A DNA stretch of 64,000 nt from Actinobacteria bacterium OK074 (GTDB taxonomy: Bacteria; Actinomycetota; Actinomycetes; Streptomycetales; Streptomycetaceae): assembly GCA_001298575.1 (NCBI GenBank), contig LJCV01000122.1, positions 1-64,000 of the forward strand. Direction: 5' to 3'. The notes beneath the pieces are model-generated. The model was not told the DNA's origin, did no database searches, and was given only the letters and a program-made list of their open reading frames with translations. Shown in pieces: positions 38,043-49,208 of this stretch. A program made the translations under genes and the position numbers. How positions within the stretch are numbered: the first letter of the stretch is position 1; each line of letters opens with the position of its first letter.

Positions 38043-38468
38043 TCATCCCAGCCCGGTCTCGGAGACCCTCTCCAGCAGCGAGTGGAGCGCGGCGCGCTCG
38101 GCCGGGTTGAGGGGGTGGAGGAGTTCGTTCGTGACGCGCAGCCCGGCCTCGTCCGTGTCGCGCAGGAAGGCGCGGCCGTCCGCGGTGAGCACGACGATGC
38201 GGCTGCGCCGGTCGTCGGGGGAGGGGCGGCGCTCGGCGAAGCCCAGCTTCTCCAGGTCGTCGACCAGGCCGACGATCGCGCTCGGGTCGTAGCCCAGGCG
38301 GGTGCTCAGCTCGCGCTGGAGGGCGCCCTCGGAGGTGGCGAGGAAGCGCAGCAGCGCGTAGTGGCGCAGCCGTAGCCCCGACTCCTGGAGGAAGGCGTTG
38401 AACAGCTGCCCCGAACGCAGCCCGAGCCGGTACAGCAGGTAGCCGGTGTCCGCGTGCAGCTCGCGCAT
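38043..38468 (-). CDS. MarR-family regulator, CouR-like repressor of the hydroxycinnamate operon
   Basis: Predicted 141-residue winged-helix protein: LRLRHYALLRFLATSEGALQRELSTRLGYDPSAIVGLVDDLEKLGFAERRPSPDDRRSRIVVLTADG is the classical MarR DNA-binding block. The start at 38468 is chosen because AGGA lies 8 nt upstream; a longer form from GTG 38597 is possible. It is divergent from an SDR-amidohydrolase-CoA ligase-hydratase operon, the layout of Rhodococcus couR, whose MarR repressor is released by p-coumaroyl-CoA. The palindromes at 38627-38651 are its probable site. The ligand call is inference from context. Confidence 0.82.
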   Translation of the reverse strand: MRELHADTGYLLYRLGLRSGQLFNAFLQESGLRLRHYALLRFLATSEGALQRELSTRLGYDPSAIVGLVDDLEKLGFAERRPSPDDRRSRIVVLTADGRAFLRDTDEAGLRVTNELLHPLNPAERAALHSLLERVSETGLG

Positions 38469-38626
38469 CCACGGTTCCTGGGCGTCGATGGGGGCGGGGC
38501 CCGCAGGGCCTGCGACGGGTTCCGCTGTGTGCTGCTGGCCGGCGATGACGGGCTCCCTGGGCCGGGCCCCGGGCGGGGCGGTTCGTACGTACGGCACCCA
38601 GCATGACGCACCGGCCGGACGGGAAC

Positions 38627-38651
38627 AACTATTGACGTCAACAATTATTGT
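38627..38651. promoter_or_regulatory. MarR-type operator: overlapping palindromes in the divergent promoter
   Basis: AACTATTGAC-GTCAACAATT (38627-38646) is a 20-bp inverted repeat with 8 of 10 arm matches and a perfect TTGACGTCAA core (38632-38641). ACAATTATTGT (38641-38651) is a second perfect palindrome. The size and AT-richness fit a MarR site, and it covers the -35 and spacer of the promoter of the plus-strand operon. Confidence 0.75.
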
Positions 38652-38660
38652 CCTTAGCTT
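38632..38660 (+). promoter_or_regulatory. Sigma-70-type promoter of the SDR-amidohydrolase-ligase-hydratase operon
   Basis: TTGACG (38632-38637), a 17-bp spacer, and TAGCTT (38655-38660) give a near-consensus HrdB promoter with transcription expected from about 38667. The MarR-type palindromes lie inside it, so repression by occlusion is likely. Confidence 0.65.
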
Positions 38661-38668
38661 CGACCTTG

Positions 38669-38710
38669 TAGCCGCACCCCCATGCGAAGTAGCCGCACCC
38701 CCATGCGAAG
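38669..38710 (+). repeat. 21-bp tandem duplication in the operon leader
   Basis: A 21-bp unit beginning TAGCCGCACCCC and ending GCGAAG is present twice without mismatch (38669-38689, 38690-38710). The second copy ends in GAAGG, which forms the ribosome site of the SDR gene. The duplication is exactly seven codons long and looks recent. Confidence 0.95.
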
Positions 38711-38720
38711 GGACCCATTC

Positions 38721-39638
38721 GTGCCCAGCATCGATCTCACCGGCAAAGTCGCCGTCGTCACCGGCAGTGGCCGCGGCCTCGGCCTGGCCTACGCGCACGC
38801 CCTGGCCGCCCACGGCGCCTGCGTCGTCGTCAACGACATCGACGAGGCCGTCGCCGACCAGGCCGTGAAGTCCATCACCGAGGCCGGTGGCCGGGCCGTC
38901 GCCGAGGTGGTGCCGGTCGGCACCGCCGAGGCCGCCGACCGGCTCGTCGGCCGCGCGGTGACGGAGTTCGGGCGGCTGGACATCCTGGTCACCAACGCCG
39001 GCATCCTGCGCGACAAGGTGCTGTGGAAGATGACCGACGACGACTTCGACGCGGTGATCACCACCCACCTGCGCGGCACCTTCACGTGCGCCCGGGCCGC
39101 CGCCGTACGGCTGCGCGAACAGGGCGAGGGCGGCACCCTGATCCTGGTCGGCTCCCCGGCCGGACAGCGCGGCAACTTCGGCCAGACCAACTACTCCGCG
39201 GCCAAGGCGGGCATCGCCGCCATGGCCAGGACCTGGTCGATGGAGCTGGCCCGGGCGAACATCACCGTCAACGCGATCGTGCCGGTGGCCGCCACCGCGA
39301 TGACCGAGACCATCCCCGCCTTCGCCCCCTACGTGCGGGCGATGAAGGACGGCGCGCCGCTGCCCGGCTTCCTGCGCAAGGGCGAGGGCTTCGGCACCCC
39401 CGAGGACTGCGCGGCCCTCGTGCCGTTCCTGGCCTCCGAGGCGGCCCGGGACATCACCGGCCAGGCCATCGGCATCGGCGGCGACAAAGTGGCACTCTGG
39501 TCGCATCCCCAGGAGGTCAGGGCGGCGTACGCGGACGGCGGCTGGAGCCCGGACGCGCTGGCCGACGCCTGGCACACCTCGGTGGGCGCCGTGCCGGAGG
39601 GCGTCGGCATCCCCGCCCCGAAGATCCCGGAGGTCTGA
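38721..39638 (+). CDS. Short-chain dehydrogenase, CouM-like beta-hydroxyacyl-CoA dehydrogenase
   Basis: Predicted 305-residue SDR. Cofactor motif TGSGRGLG (14-21), NAG (92-94), and catalytic S145-Y158-K162 (VGSPAG, NYSAAK) are intact. Asp39 after the second strand (VVNDID) favours NAD. The length exceeds a basic SDR by about 50 C-terminal residues. In a coumarate-type pathway it would oxidise the 3-hydroxy-3-arylpropanoyl-CoA made by the hydratase to the beta-ketoacyl-CoA. GTG 38721 follows GAAGG by 8 nt; an upstream ATG (38703) lies in the tandem repeat. First gene of the four-gene operon, 2 bp before the amidohydrolase. Confidence 0.85.
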   Translation: MPSIDLTGKVAVVTGSGRGLGLAYAHALAAHGACVVVNDIDEAVADQAVKSITEAGGRAVAEVVPVGTAEAADRLVGRAVTEFGRLDILVTNAGILRDKVLWKMTDDDFDAVITTHLRGTFTCARAAAVRLREQGEGGTLILVGSPAGQRGNFGQTNYSAAKAGIAAMARTWSMELARANITVNAIVPVAATAMTETIPAFAPYVRAMKDGAPLPGFLRKGEGFGTPEDCAALVPFLASEAARDITGQAIGIGGDKVALWSHPQEVRAAYADGGWSPDALADAWHTSVGAVPEGVGIPAPKIPEV

Positions 39639-39640
39639 CC

Positions 39641-40525
39641 ATGGCGACCCTCAACGTCGAGGAACTCGTCGCGATCGACGTCCACACCCACGCCGAGGTG
39701 TCCTCGCAGGGCAAGGCGTCTCTCTCGGACGACCTGAACGACGCCTCCTCCGCCTATTTCAAGACCGAGGGCAACCGCAAGCCCACCCTGGAGGAGACGG
39801 CCGCGTACTACCGCGAGCGGAAGATGGCCGCCGTGATCTTCACGGTCGACGCGGAGTCCGCCACCGGCACCGAACCCGTCCCCAACGAGGAGGTGGCGGA
39901 GGCCGCCGCGGCCAACGCGGACGTCCTCATCCCCTTCGCCTCCATCGACCCCTTCCGCGGCAAGGCGGGCGTCAAGCAGGCCCGCCGCCTGGTCGAGGAG
40001 TACGGCGTCCGGGGCTTCAAGTTCCACCCCAGCATCCAGGGCTTCTTCCCCAACGACCGTGCGGTGGCGTACGCGTTGTACGAGGTGATCGAGGAGACCG
40101 GCACGATCGCCCTGTTCCACACCGGGCAGACGGGCATCGGCGCGGGCGTGCCCGGGGGCGGCGGCATCCGCCTGAAGTACTCCAACCCCCTCCACGTGGA
40201 CGACGTGGCGGCGGACTTCCCGCATCTCAAAATCATCCTGGCGCATCCGTCCTTCCCCTGGCAGGACGAGGCACTCGCCGTCGCCACGCACAAGCCGGGC
40301 GTGCACATCGACCTGTCCGGCTGGTCGCCGAAGTACTTCCCGCCGCAGCTCGTGCAGTACGCGAACACGCTGCTGAAGGACAAGGTCCTCTTCGGCTCCG
40401 ACTTCCCCGTCCTCACCCCCGACCGCTGGCTCGCCGACTTCGCGAAACTGCCGGTCAAGGACGAGGTCCGGCCGAAGATCCTCAAGGAGAACGCCGCCCG
40501 TCTGCTCGGACTGACCAAGCCGTAA
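39641..40525 (+). CDS. Amidohydrolase-superfamily hydrolase, CouO-like (beta-ketoacyl-CoA hydrolase candidate)
   Basis: Predicted 294-residue TIM-barrel metal enzyme (Amidohydro_2 type). H15 and H17 (DVHTHAE), H160 (ALFHTG), H202 (LAHPSF) and D254 (FGSDFP) form the metal site, and K127 (GFKFHP) is nearby. Relatives decarboxylate or hydrolyse carbon-carbon bonds in aromatic pathways. In Rhodococcus, CouO of this family cleaves 4-hydroxyphenyl-beta-ketoacyl-CoA to 4-hydroxybenzoate and acetyl-CoA; the same gene set here makes that the best call. GGAGGT 6 nt before the ATG lies in the end of the SDR gene. A decarboxylase role is the main alternative. Confidence 0.82.
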   Translation: MATLNVEELVAIDVHTHAEVSSQGKASLSDDLNDASSAYFKTEGNRKPTLEETAAYYRERKMAAVIFTVDAESATGTEPVPNEEVAEAAAANADVLIPFASIDPFRGKAGVKQARRLVEEYGVRGFKFHPSIQGFFPNDRAVAYALYEVIEETGTIALFHTGQTGIGAGVPGGGGIRLKYSNPLHVDDVAADFPHLKIILAHPSFPWQDEALAVATHKPGVHIDLSGWSPKYFPPQLVQYANTLLKDKVLFGSDFPVLTPDRWLADFAKLPVKDEVRPKILKENAARLLGLTKP

Positions 40526-40535
40526 GGGGGTCCCG

Positions 40536-42041
40536 ATGCGCAACGAAGGACTGGGCTCGTGGCCCGCCCGCCGGGCCCGCAAGACCCCGCAGCGGACGGC
40601 CGTGGTGCACGACGGCACCACGTTCACCTACGCGGACCTGTACGAGCGCACCACCCGCCTCGCCCGGGCGCTGCGCGCGGCGGGCGTGCGCCGCGGCGAC
40701 CGGATCGCCTACCTGGGCCCCAACCACCCCTCCTTCCTGGAGACCCTGTTCGCCGCCGGCACCCTCGGCGCGGTCTTCGTCCCGCTCAACATCCGCCTCG
40801 CCGGCCCCGAGATCGCCTACCAGCTCACCGACTCCGGCGCCCGCGTCCTCGTCTACGGGCCCCGGTTCGCGGGCCTGGTGGCGGGCCTGCCGGGCAACTC
40901 CGACGTGCGTACCTACGTCGAAGTCGGCGCCGAATACGACGAGTTGCTCGCGGGCGCGGCCGACGAGCCGATCGACGAACCCGTCACCGGCGACGACACC
41001 TGCCTGATCCTCTACACCTCCGGGACGACGGGCCGGCCCAAGGGCGCGATGCTCACCCACGCCAACGCCACCTGGAACGCCGTCAACTTCCTCATCGACA
41101 AGGACCTGCACGCCGACGAACGGGCCCTGGTCTGCGCCCCGTTGTTCCACATCGCCGGGCTGACCGTGCTCTCCCTGCCGGTGCTGCTCAAGGGCGGTGC
41201 GCTCGTCCTCGTCGAGGCGTTCGACCCCGCCGAGACCCTCGACCTCGTCGAACAGCAGCGGATCACCTACATGTTCGGGGTCCCGGCGATGTTCGAGCAG
41301 ATCGCCCGCCAGCCGCGCTGGCCGGACGCCGACCTGTCCACCCTGCGCATGCTCAGCTGCGGCGGCGCCCCCGTCCCCACCCCGCTCATCGAGACCTACC
41401 AGGCCCGCGGCCTCACCTTCCTCCAGGGCTACGGCATGACCGAGGCGCTCGGCGTGCTCTTCCTCGACGGCGAGCACTCCGTGAGCAAGACCGGCTCGGC
41501 CGGGGTCCCGCACTTCTTCGCCGACGTACGGGTGCTGCGGCCGGACCTCACCCCGGTCGACGTCGGCGAGACGGGCGAGATCGTGGTCCGCGGGCCGAGC
41601 GTGATGCCCGGCTACTGGGGGCTGCCGGAGGAGACGACCGCGGCCTTCGCCGACGGCTGGTTCCGCACCGGGGACGCCGCCCGGGTCGACGACGACGGGT
41701 ACGTCTTCGTCGTCGACCGCATCAAGGACATGATCATCTCGGGCGGCGAGAACATCTACCCCGCCGAGATCGAGGACCGGCTGCTCGCCCACCCCGGCAT
41801 CGCCGAGTGCGCGGTCATCGGGGTCGCCGACGACAAGTGGGGCGAGGTGCCGCGCGCGGTCGTCGTGCCCCGCGAGGGCGTCGCACTCGACGCCGACGAG
41901 GTGCTCGCCTCGCTCGCCGGACAGCTGGCCAAGTACAAGATCCCCAAGTCGGTGGTGATCGCGGACGAACTCCCGCGCACCGCCTCCGGAAAACTCCTCA
42001 AGTCACGGGTGCGCACGCGCTACGGCACGCCCAACCCATAG
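40536..42041 (+). CDS. Acyl-CoA synthetase (AMP-forming), CouL-like hydroxycinnamate CoA ligase
   Basis: Predicted 501-residue ANL-superfamily ligase. The AMP/P-loop motif LYTSGTTGRPKG lies at 159-170, QGYGMTE and GWFRTGD follow, and the catalytic Lys is in PRTASGKLLKS near the C-terminus. It activates a carboxylic acid to its CoA thioester at the cost of ATP. The operon with SDR, amidohydrolase and MaoC hydratase suggests p-coumarate, ferulate or similar arylpropenoic acids. Medium-chain fatty acids cannot be excluded from sequence alone. It starts 10 bp after the amidohydrolase stop. Confidence 0.88.
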   Translation: MRNEGLGSWPARRARKTPQRTAVVHDGTTFTYADLYERTTRLARALRAAGVRRGDRIAYLGPNHPSFLETLFAAGTLGAVFVPLNIRLAGPEIAYQLTDSGARVLVYGPRFAGLVAGLPGNSDVRTYVEVGAEYDELLAGAADEPIDEPVTGDDTCLILYTSGTTGRPKGAMLTHANATWNAVNFLIDKDLHADERALVCAPLFHIAGLTVLSLPVLLKGGALVLVEAFDPAETLDLVEQQRITYMFGVPAMFEQIARQPRWPDADLSTLRMLSCGGAPVPTPLIETYQARGLTFLQGYGMTEALGVLFLDGEHSVSKTGSAGVPHFFADVRVLRPDLTPVDVGETGEIVVRGPSVMPGYWGLPEETTAAFADGWFRTGDAARVDDDGYVFVVDRIKDMIISGGENIYPAEIEDRLLAHPGIAECAVIGVADDKWGEVPRAVVVPREGVALDADEVLASLAGQLAKYKIPKSVVIADELPRTASGKLLKSRVRTRYGTPNP

Positions 42042-42055
42042 CTAAGGAAAGCCAC

Positions 42056-42511
42056 ATGAGCATCACCGTCAACGGCCTCGACGAACTCAAGAAACTCTCC
42101 GGCAGCGACCTGGGGGCCAGCGAGTGGATCGAGGTCACCCAGGAGCGGATCGACACCTTCGCCGACGCCACCGGGGACCACCAGTGGATCCATGTCGACC
42201 CCGAGCGCGCCGCCGAGGGCCCCTTCGGCGCGCCCATCGCGCACGGGTACCTGACCCTCTCCCTGTTCATCCCGCTCTTCACCGAGCTGCTGGACGTGCA
42301 GGGCGTCACGACCAAGGTCAACTACGGCCTGAACAAGGTGCGTTTCCCCTCCCCGGTGAAGGTCGGCTCGCGCATCCGGCTGGTCGCGAAGCTCACCTCG
42401 GTCGAGGACGTGCCCGGCGGGGTGCAGATCGCCGTCGACGGCACGGTGGAGATCGACGGCGGCCAGAAGCCTGCCGCCGTCCTCCAGAGCCTGTCGCGCT
42501 TCTACGCCTGA
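42056..42511 (+). CDS. MaoC-family enoyl-CoA hydratase, CouN-like
   Basis: Predicted 151-residue single hotdog-fold hydratase. The hydratase-2 motif DATGDHQWIHVDPERA (D41, H46 region) with GPFGAPIAHGYLTLSL is intact. It would add water across the double bond of the hydroxycinnamoyl-CoA made by the upstream ligase. AAGGAAA 5-6 nt before the ATG. It is the last gene of the operon; the convergent PHP gene begins 25 bp beyond. Confidence 0.9.
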   Translation: MSITVNGLDELKKLSGSDLGASEWIEVTQERIDTFADATGDHQWIHVDPERAAEGPFGAPIAHGYLTLSLFIPLFTELLDVQGVTTKVNYGLNKVRFPSPVKVGSRIRLVAKLTSVEDVPGGVQIAVDGTVEIDGGQKPAAVLQSLSRFYA

Positions 42512-42536
42512 CGGGCCGTCAGTTCCTGATGAACCG

Positions 42537-44210
42537 TCAGGAACCCACCACGTCCACGAAGATGGGGTTGGAGTAGAACCAGGTGTCGGCCCACGGGTCG
42601 CCGTTGCCCGGGTCGTGCGGGATCGGGCCGTGCGGGTCGATCGCGGCGCCCAGGTAGCCCGTGCCGTTGCGGTTGCCGTCGCTGCCGCGCAGCCGGACGT
42701 AGAACGACTCGTCCCCGACGGCCACCGGGACGCGCAGGGTGAAGGTGCCCGTGCGGCCGGACACGTCCGTGGTGTGCACGACCTTCGTGTCGGGCGCCTG
42801 CCACGACTCGCGGTCGGCGACCGGGCCGCGCACCGCGCCCCTCACGACGTCCACGTGCGCCAACTCCGGCAGGATTCCCTGGGGGTTGGCGCGCGACGCG
42901 GTGGCCACGGTGACGTTCAGGGTGAGCTTCTCGCCCTTGCGCACGCGCAGCCGGCCGCCGAGCGTGACGCCCCGGCCGCCGCTGTGCTCGCGGTTGAGGC
43001 GCACCTCCAGGCCGTCCAGCAGGTGGCCGTGGTCGACCCAGACGCGGCCCTCGCGCATGCCCGTCATCACCGCGCGGTAGCCGTAGCGGGTCACGCCGAC
43101 GTGGGTGCGGCTGAACTCGCCGGGCCAGAAGTCGCTGCCGGGCTGCTCGGTGTCGGTCTGCACCGGGTCGGGGAGCTTGCCGGTGTTGTCGAAGTTCTCG
43201 CCGGCCGGCCAGTCGCCGTTCTTCCAGGTGTCGAAGACCGTGCGGTGGTTGTCGGAGTTGGAGGTGATCGAGAACAGCTGCCCCTCCGCGAGCATGGCGT
43301 CCCACAGGCCGCCCACGGTCGCCGTCGCCCAGTCGAAACCGCCGTACGTCACGTACGCGTTGGCCGGGTAGCCCGACCAGGACTGCGCGGACGGCTTGTT
43401 CTCGTACTCGCCGCGGATCGAGGTCGTGCCGCGCCAGCCGGGTATGGCCGCGCCCTGGGCGCCCGGCGCGCCCTCCATGCCGATCATGATCTCGGGGGCC
43501 GCGTCCCGCCAGGCCCGCATCTCGTGCGGGGCGTCGATGCCCAGCCGCAGCGGGTGGTTGGCCAGTACGAGGACGTCGTCGACGTAGCCCGAACGGCGCT
43601 GGTCCGCCAGCCACTTGATGGCCTTGACCGCGTGCGCCTCGTTGCGGGCGGTGTCGGCGGCGCCCGCCGACCCCTCGGTGTAGCCGAGCAGCTTGCCGTC
43701 GTAGGCCAGCTCGAACTTGGTCAGCAGGTCGACCTCGTTGGGGCCCGGCGCGGCGAACACGGTGGCGTGCTCGGCGGCCGGGATGTACCACTCCAGGCCC
43801 TGGAAGATCAGCTGGCGGGGGTTGTCGGCCCGCGCCTTGAGGATCTCCTTGTGCTCCATCGCGGCGCCGTAGTAGGCGTGCCCGAAGTTGGAGTGCTCGT
43901 TGAACACCATCCAGTCCAGGCCGTACTGGGCGGCTGCCTTGGCCTGCTGCGAGAACGTGTACTTCGCGTCGTGGCTGTACACGGAGTGCACGTGGTGGTC
44001 GCCGACCAGGTAGGCCAGGTGCGGGTCCTCGCCGCCGAAGCCCCGGCCGGCGGCGGCCGACGCGGGCGTGGTGGCGAGGGAGCCGACGGCGAACGCGGCC
44101 CCGAACAGGCCGGCGGTGCGCAGGAGTCCACGTCTGGACAGGCCCTGCGGGTCGAGAAGGGTGGCGGGAACGGACGGGTCCGCCCAGGTGGGCAGTTGCT
44201 GCTCGGTCAT
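42537..44210 (-). CDS. Tat-exported PHP-domain protein (putative phosphoesterase)
   Basis: Predicted 557-residue exported protein. The Tat signal is SRRGLLRTAGLFGAAFAVGS with cleavage near ASA-AAG. The PHP metal motifs are GDHHVHSVYSHD (first strand), FNEHSNFGHAYYG, GLEWYIP and SNSDNHR. PHP domains hydrolyse phosphoesters with a trinuclear metal site. About residues 390-557 form beta-rich extra sequence (HLLDGLEVRLNREHSGG to WFYSNPIFVDVVGS). GAGGA 6 nt before the ATG. It follows the exported metallophosphoesterase gene on the same strand, so both may serve phosphate release outside the cell. Substrate not readable. Confidence 0.82.
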   Translation of the reverse strand: MTEQQLPTWADPSVPATLLDPQGLSRRGLLRTAGLFGAAFAVGSLATTPASAAAGRGFGGEDPHLAYLVGDHHVHSVYSHDAKYTFSQQAKAAAQYGLDWMVFNEHSNFGHAYYGAAMEHKEILKARADNPRQLIFQGLEWYIPAAEHATVFAAPGPNEVDLLTKFELAYDGKLLGYTEGSAGAADTARNEAHAVKAIKWLADQRRSGYVDDVLVLANHPLRLGIDAPHEMRAWRDAAPEIMIGMEGAPGAQGAAIPGWRGTTSIRGEYENKPSAQSWSGYPANAYVTYGGFDWATATVGGLWDAMLAEGQLFSITSNSDNHRTVFDTWKNGDWPAGENFDNTGKLPDPVQTDTEQPGSDFWPGEFSRTHVGVTRYGYRAVMTGMREGRVWVDHGHLLDGLEVRLNREHSGGRGVTLGGRLRVRKGEKLTLNVTVATASRANPQGILPELAHVDVVRGAVRGPVADRESWQAPDTKVVHTTDVSGRTGTFTLRVPVAVGDESFYVRLRGSDGNRNGTGYLGAAIDPHGPIPHDPGNGDPWADTWFYSNPIFVDVVGS

Positions 44211-44264
44211 GACGGTCCTCGGAAGCTCGGCGGGAAAAGGCGTGCGGGGTGCGGGACTTCAGCC

Positions 44265-44298
44265 GAAGGGGCCCCAACTGTGCGGCGGAAGGGGCCCC
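44265..44298. terminator. Possible hairpin built from two GGGGCCCC blocks
   Basis: GAAGGGGCCCC occurs at 44265-44275 and 44288-44298. The self-complementary 8-mers can pair with each other around a 15-nt loop, 35 nt beyond the metallophosphoesterase stop (minus strand). A weak terminator is plausible. Confidence 0.45.
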
Positions 44299-44332
44299 GA
44301 CAAGAGGCGAGAGAGGTGTGCGGCTCGGTCGT

Positions 44333-46186
44333 TCAGTGGTTCATGAACGCCTTGACGGGCAGCGCCCGTTCGACGATGCGCACGTCACCGAGGCGGGCGT
44401 GCAGGATCTGGTCGATCTTCCCCGCGTACTCGTAGCCGCCGAGCAGCCAGGGCAGGCCCACGGAGGTGATGCCCTTGGCGGTGGTCCTCGGGTTGCGCAC
44501 GACCGGGCAGCCCTGCACGTACAGGGTGCTGTGCCTGCCGTCGTTGACGACCGCCAGGTGCCACCAGGTCTCCAGGGGCGTCTCCTGGCCCCAGTTGGAG
44601 AGGATGGTCTCCTGGTCGAGCGGGCGCATCGCCCACTGCGGTTCCCGGTCGTTGGACAGCGACAGCGTGGCCAGCGGCTCGTCCGGGTCGTCCCCGGTCT
44701 TGCCCGCGGCGCCGCCGGTGCCGGTGCGGGAGACGAGGCCGGACCAGGCGTTGTGGTCGGGGTCCCAGTCGGCGGGCAGCCGGTAGAACGCCTCGATGGT
44801 GTAACCGTCCTTGAACGTCGCCGAGTTGAGCGGGGCGCCGGCCACCGTGCGCAGATACGCGCCCTTCAGCGGGGACTTGTAGCCCTGGAACTCCAGGCTG
44901 CCGTGGCCCGGCTGGTCCGGGTGGTGGTCGCTGGACCAGGCCAGCGCGCCGCCGCCCACGGTGACCAGGGACAGGTCGTTGCCGCGGCCCGACAGGTCGC
45001 GGACCGTGCCGGTGACGGCCGCGCCGTCCTCGTGCCCGTCGAAGCGCCAGTAGGCGACCGTGCCGGGTATGACCACCTTGGACGCGGGCCGGGCCGCCCG
45101 CGCGGGCACCGGGGCGAAGCCGGAGAACCGCTCCTCGAAGTCGATCTCGTCCGTGAACCGGTCGGCGTCGCCGCTGAGTTCGCTCTCCTGCAACTCCAGC
45201 TCGTTCAGGCCCTTCGCGGCCCGGCCGAGGATCCACGGGGAGACCGTCTCCACGTCGATGACGCCCCGGTCCAGGTCGAAGCGGTACAGGCGGATCATGG
45301 CCGCGCCGCCGAAGTACCGGTTCTGGTAGTTCGTCAGGTGCAGGTGGACGTCGTTGCCCGCCGCGTTCTTGCGCACCGTCCGGCCGGCGGGCCAGTAGTG
45401 CCCGTTGAGGGTGAGGAAGATCTGGTCGTGGTCCGAGACCAGCTTGTCCCACAGCTCCTGGCCGTACTCGGACAACGTGTCGTCCTCGTAGACCAGTTCG
45501 TGCGTGGTGAGGATGACCGGGGTCTTCGGGTGGGCGGCCAGCACGGACTTCGCCCACGCGTAACCCTGGTCGGACAGCCGCCAGTCCAGGGCCAGGACCA
45601 TCCACTGCCGTCCGGCCGCCTCGACGAGGTGGAAGGTGTTGTAGCCGTCCGCGGACGCCCCGCCGAAGGTCTTGGCGCCCTTGAACCGCTGGGGGCCGAA
45701 CGTGTCCAGGTACGGCGTGGAGCCGCGCTGGTCGGTGGTGGACGACCGCACGTCGTGGTTGCCGGCCAGGACGCTGTAGCCGACGCCCTTGCGGTCCAGC
45801 AGCCGGAAGGCGTCACCGATCGCGTCGAACTCGGCCTTCGCGCCGTTCTGCGTGAGGTCGCCGAGGTGGGAGAGGAACACGATGTTCTCGTCCCGTCCGT
45901 GTTCCAGCAGATACCGCAGGGACGCCTCGATGGGCGCCTTGTCGATGCTCGGCCCGTCGAAGAGGTACTGGGTGTCGGGCATCACCGCGAGCGTGAAGCG
46001 ACGGCTGGCCTTGTCCGGCTTCCAGCTGCCGCCCGCCGACCGGGTTTCCGGGGCGGCCGAGGCGGCGGCGGGCAGGGACACGGCGGTGGCCGCGCCGAGC
46101 AGTGCGGTCGCCCGCAGGAAGTTGCGTCGGCCGGCGCCGGCCGAGGCGGACTCCGGCCCGGGCTCGTGCGAGGTACAAGTGCACAC
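44333..46186 (-). CDS. Tat-exported metallophosphoesterase with C-terminal LamG-like domain
   Basis: Predicted 617-residue exported protein. The Tat signal GRRNFLRATALLGAATAVS is followed by an Ala-rich cleavage region. The calcineurin-type phosphoesterase covers about 60-345: MPDTQYLFDG, SHLGDLTQNG, AGNHDVRSS, TTHELVYED and LNGHYWPAGR give the dinuclear metal ligands. Residues about 380-610 form a concanavalin-like LamG/Laminin_G_3 sandwich (AYWRFDGHEDG, YTIEAFYRLP, WWHLAVVNDGRHSTLYVQG) that probably binds a glycan. A CTCT-rich N-terminus (MCTCTSHE) is unusual. GTG start with GGAG 6 nt before. Substrate unknown; it may act on phosphorylated surface polymers. Confidence 0.87.
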   Translation of the reverse strand: MCTCTSHEPGPESASAGAGRRNFLRATALLGAATAVSLPAAASAAPETRSAGGSWKPDKASRRFTLAVMPDTQYLFDGPSIDKAPIEASLRYLLEHGRDENIVFLSHLGDLTQNGAKAEFDAIGDAFRLLDRKGVGYSVLAGNHDVRSSTTDQRGSTPYLDTFGPQRFKGAKTFGGASADGYNTFHLVEAAGRQWMVLALDWRLSDQGYAWAKSVLAAHPKTPVILTTHELVYEDDTLSEYGQELWDKLVSDHDQIFLTLNGHYWPAGRTVRKNAAGNDVHLHLTNYQNRYFGGAAMIRLYRFDLDRGVIDVETVSPWILGRAAKGLNELELQESELSGDADRFTDEIDFEERFSGFAPVPARAARPASKVVIPGTVAYWRFDGHEDGAAVTGTVRDLSGRGNDLSLVTVGGGALAWSSDHHPDQPGHGSLEFQGYKSPLKGAYLRTVAGAPLNSATFKDGYTIEAFYRLPADWDPDHNAWSGLVSRTGTGGAAGKTGDDPDEPLATLSLSNDREPQWAMRPLDQETILSNWGQETPLETWWHLAVVNDGRHSTLYVQGCPVVRNPRTTAKGITSVGLPWLLGGYEYAGKIDQILHARLGDVRIVERALPVKAFMNH

Positions 46187-46253
46187 AAAAGTCTCCGTGA
46201 GAGAGCGTGAGAGAGGAAGGCTTCGGGATCGTGGCGGGGTAAGCGGGAGGTGG

Positions 46254-49207
<2,954 letters not shown>

Positions 49208-49208
<1 letters not shown>

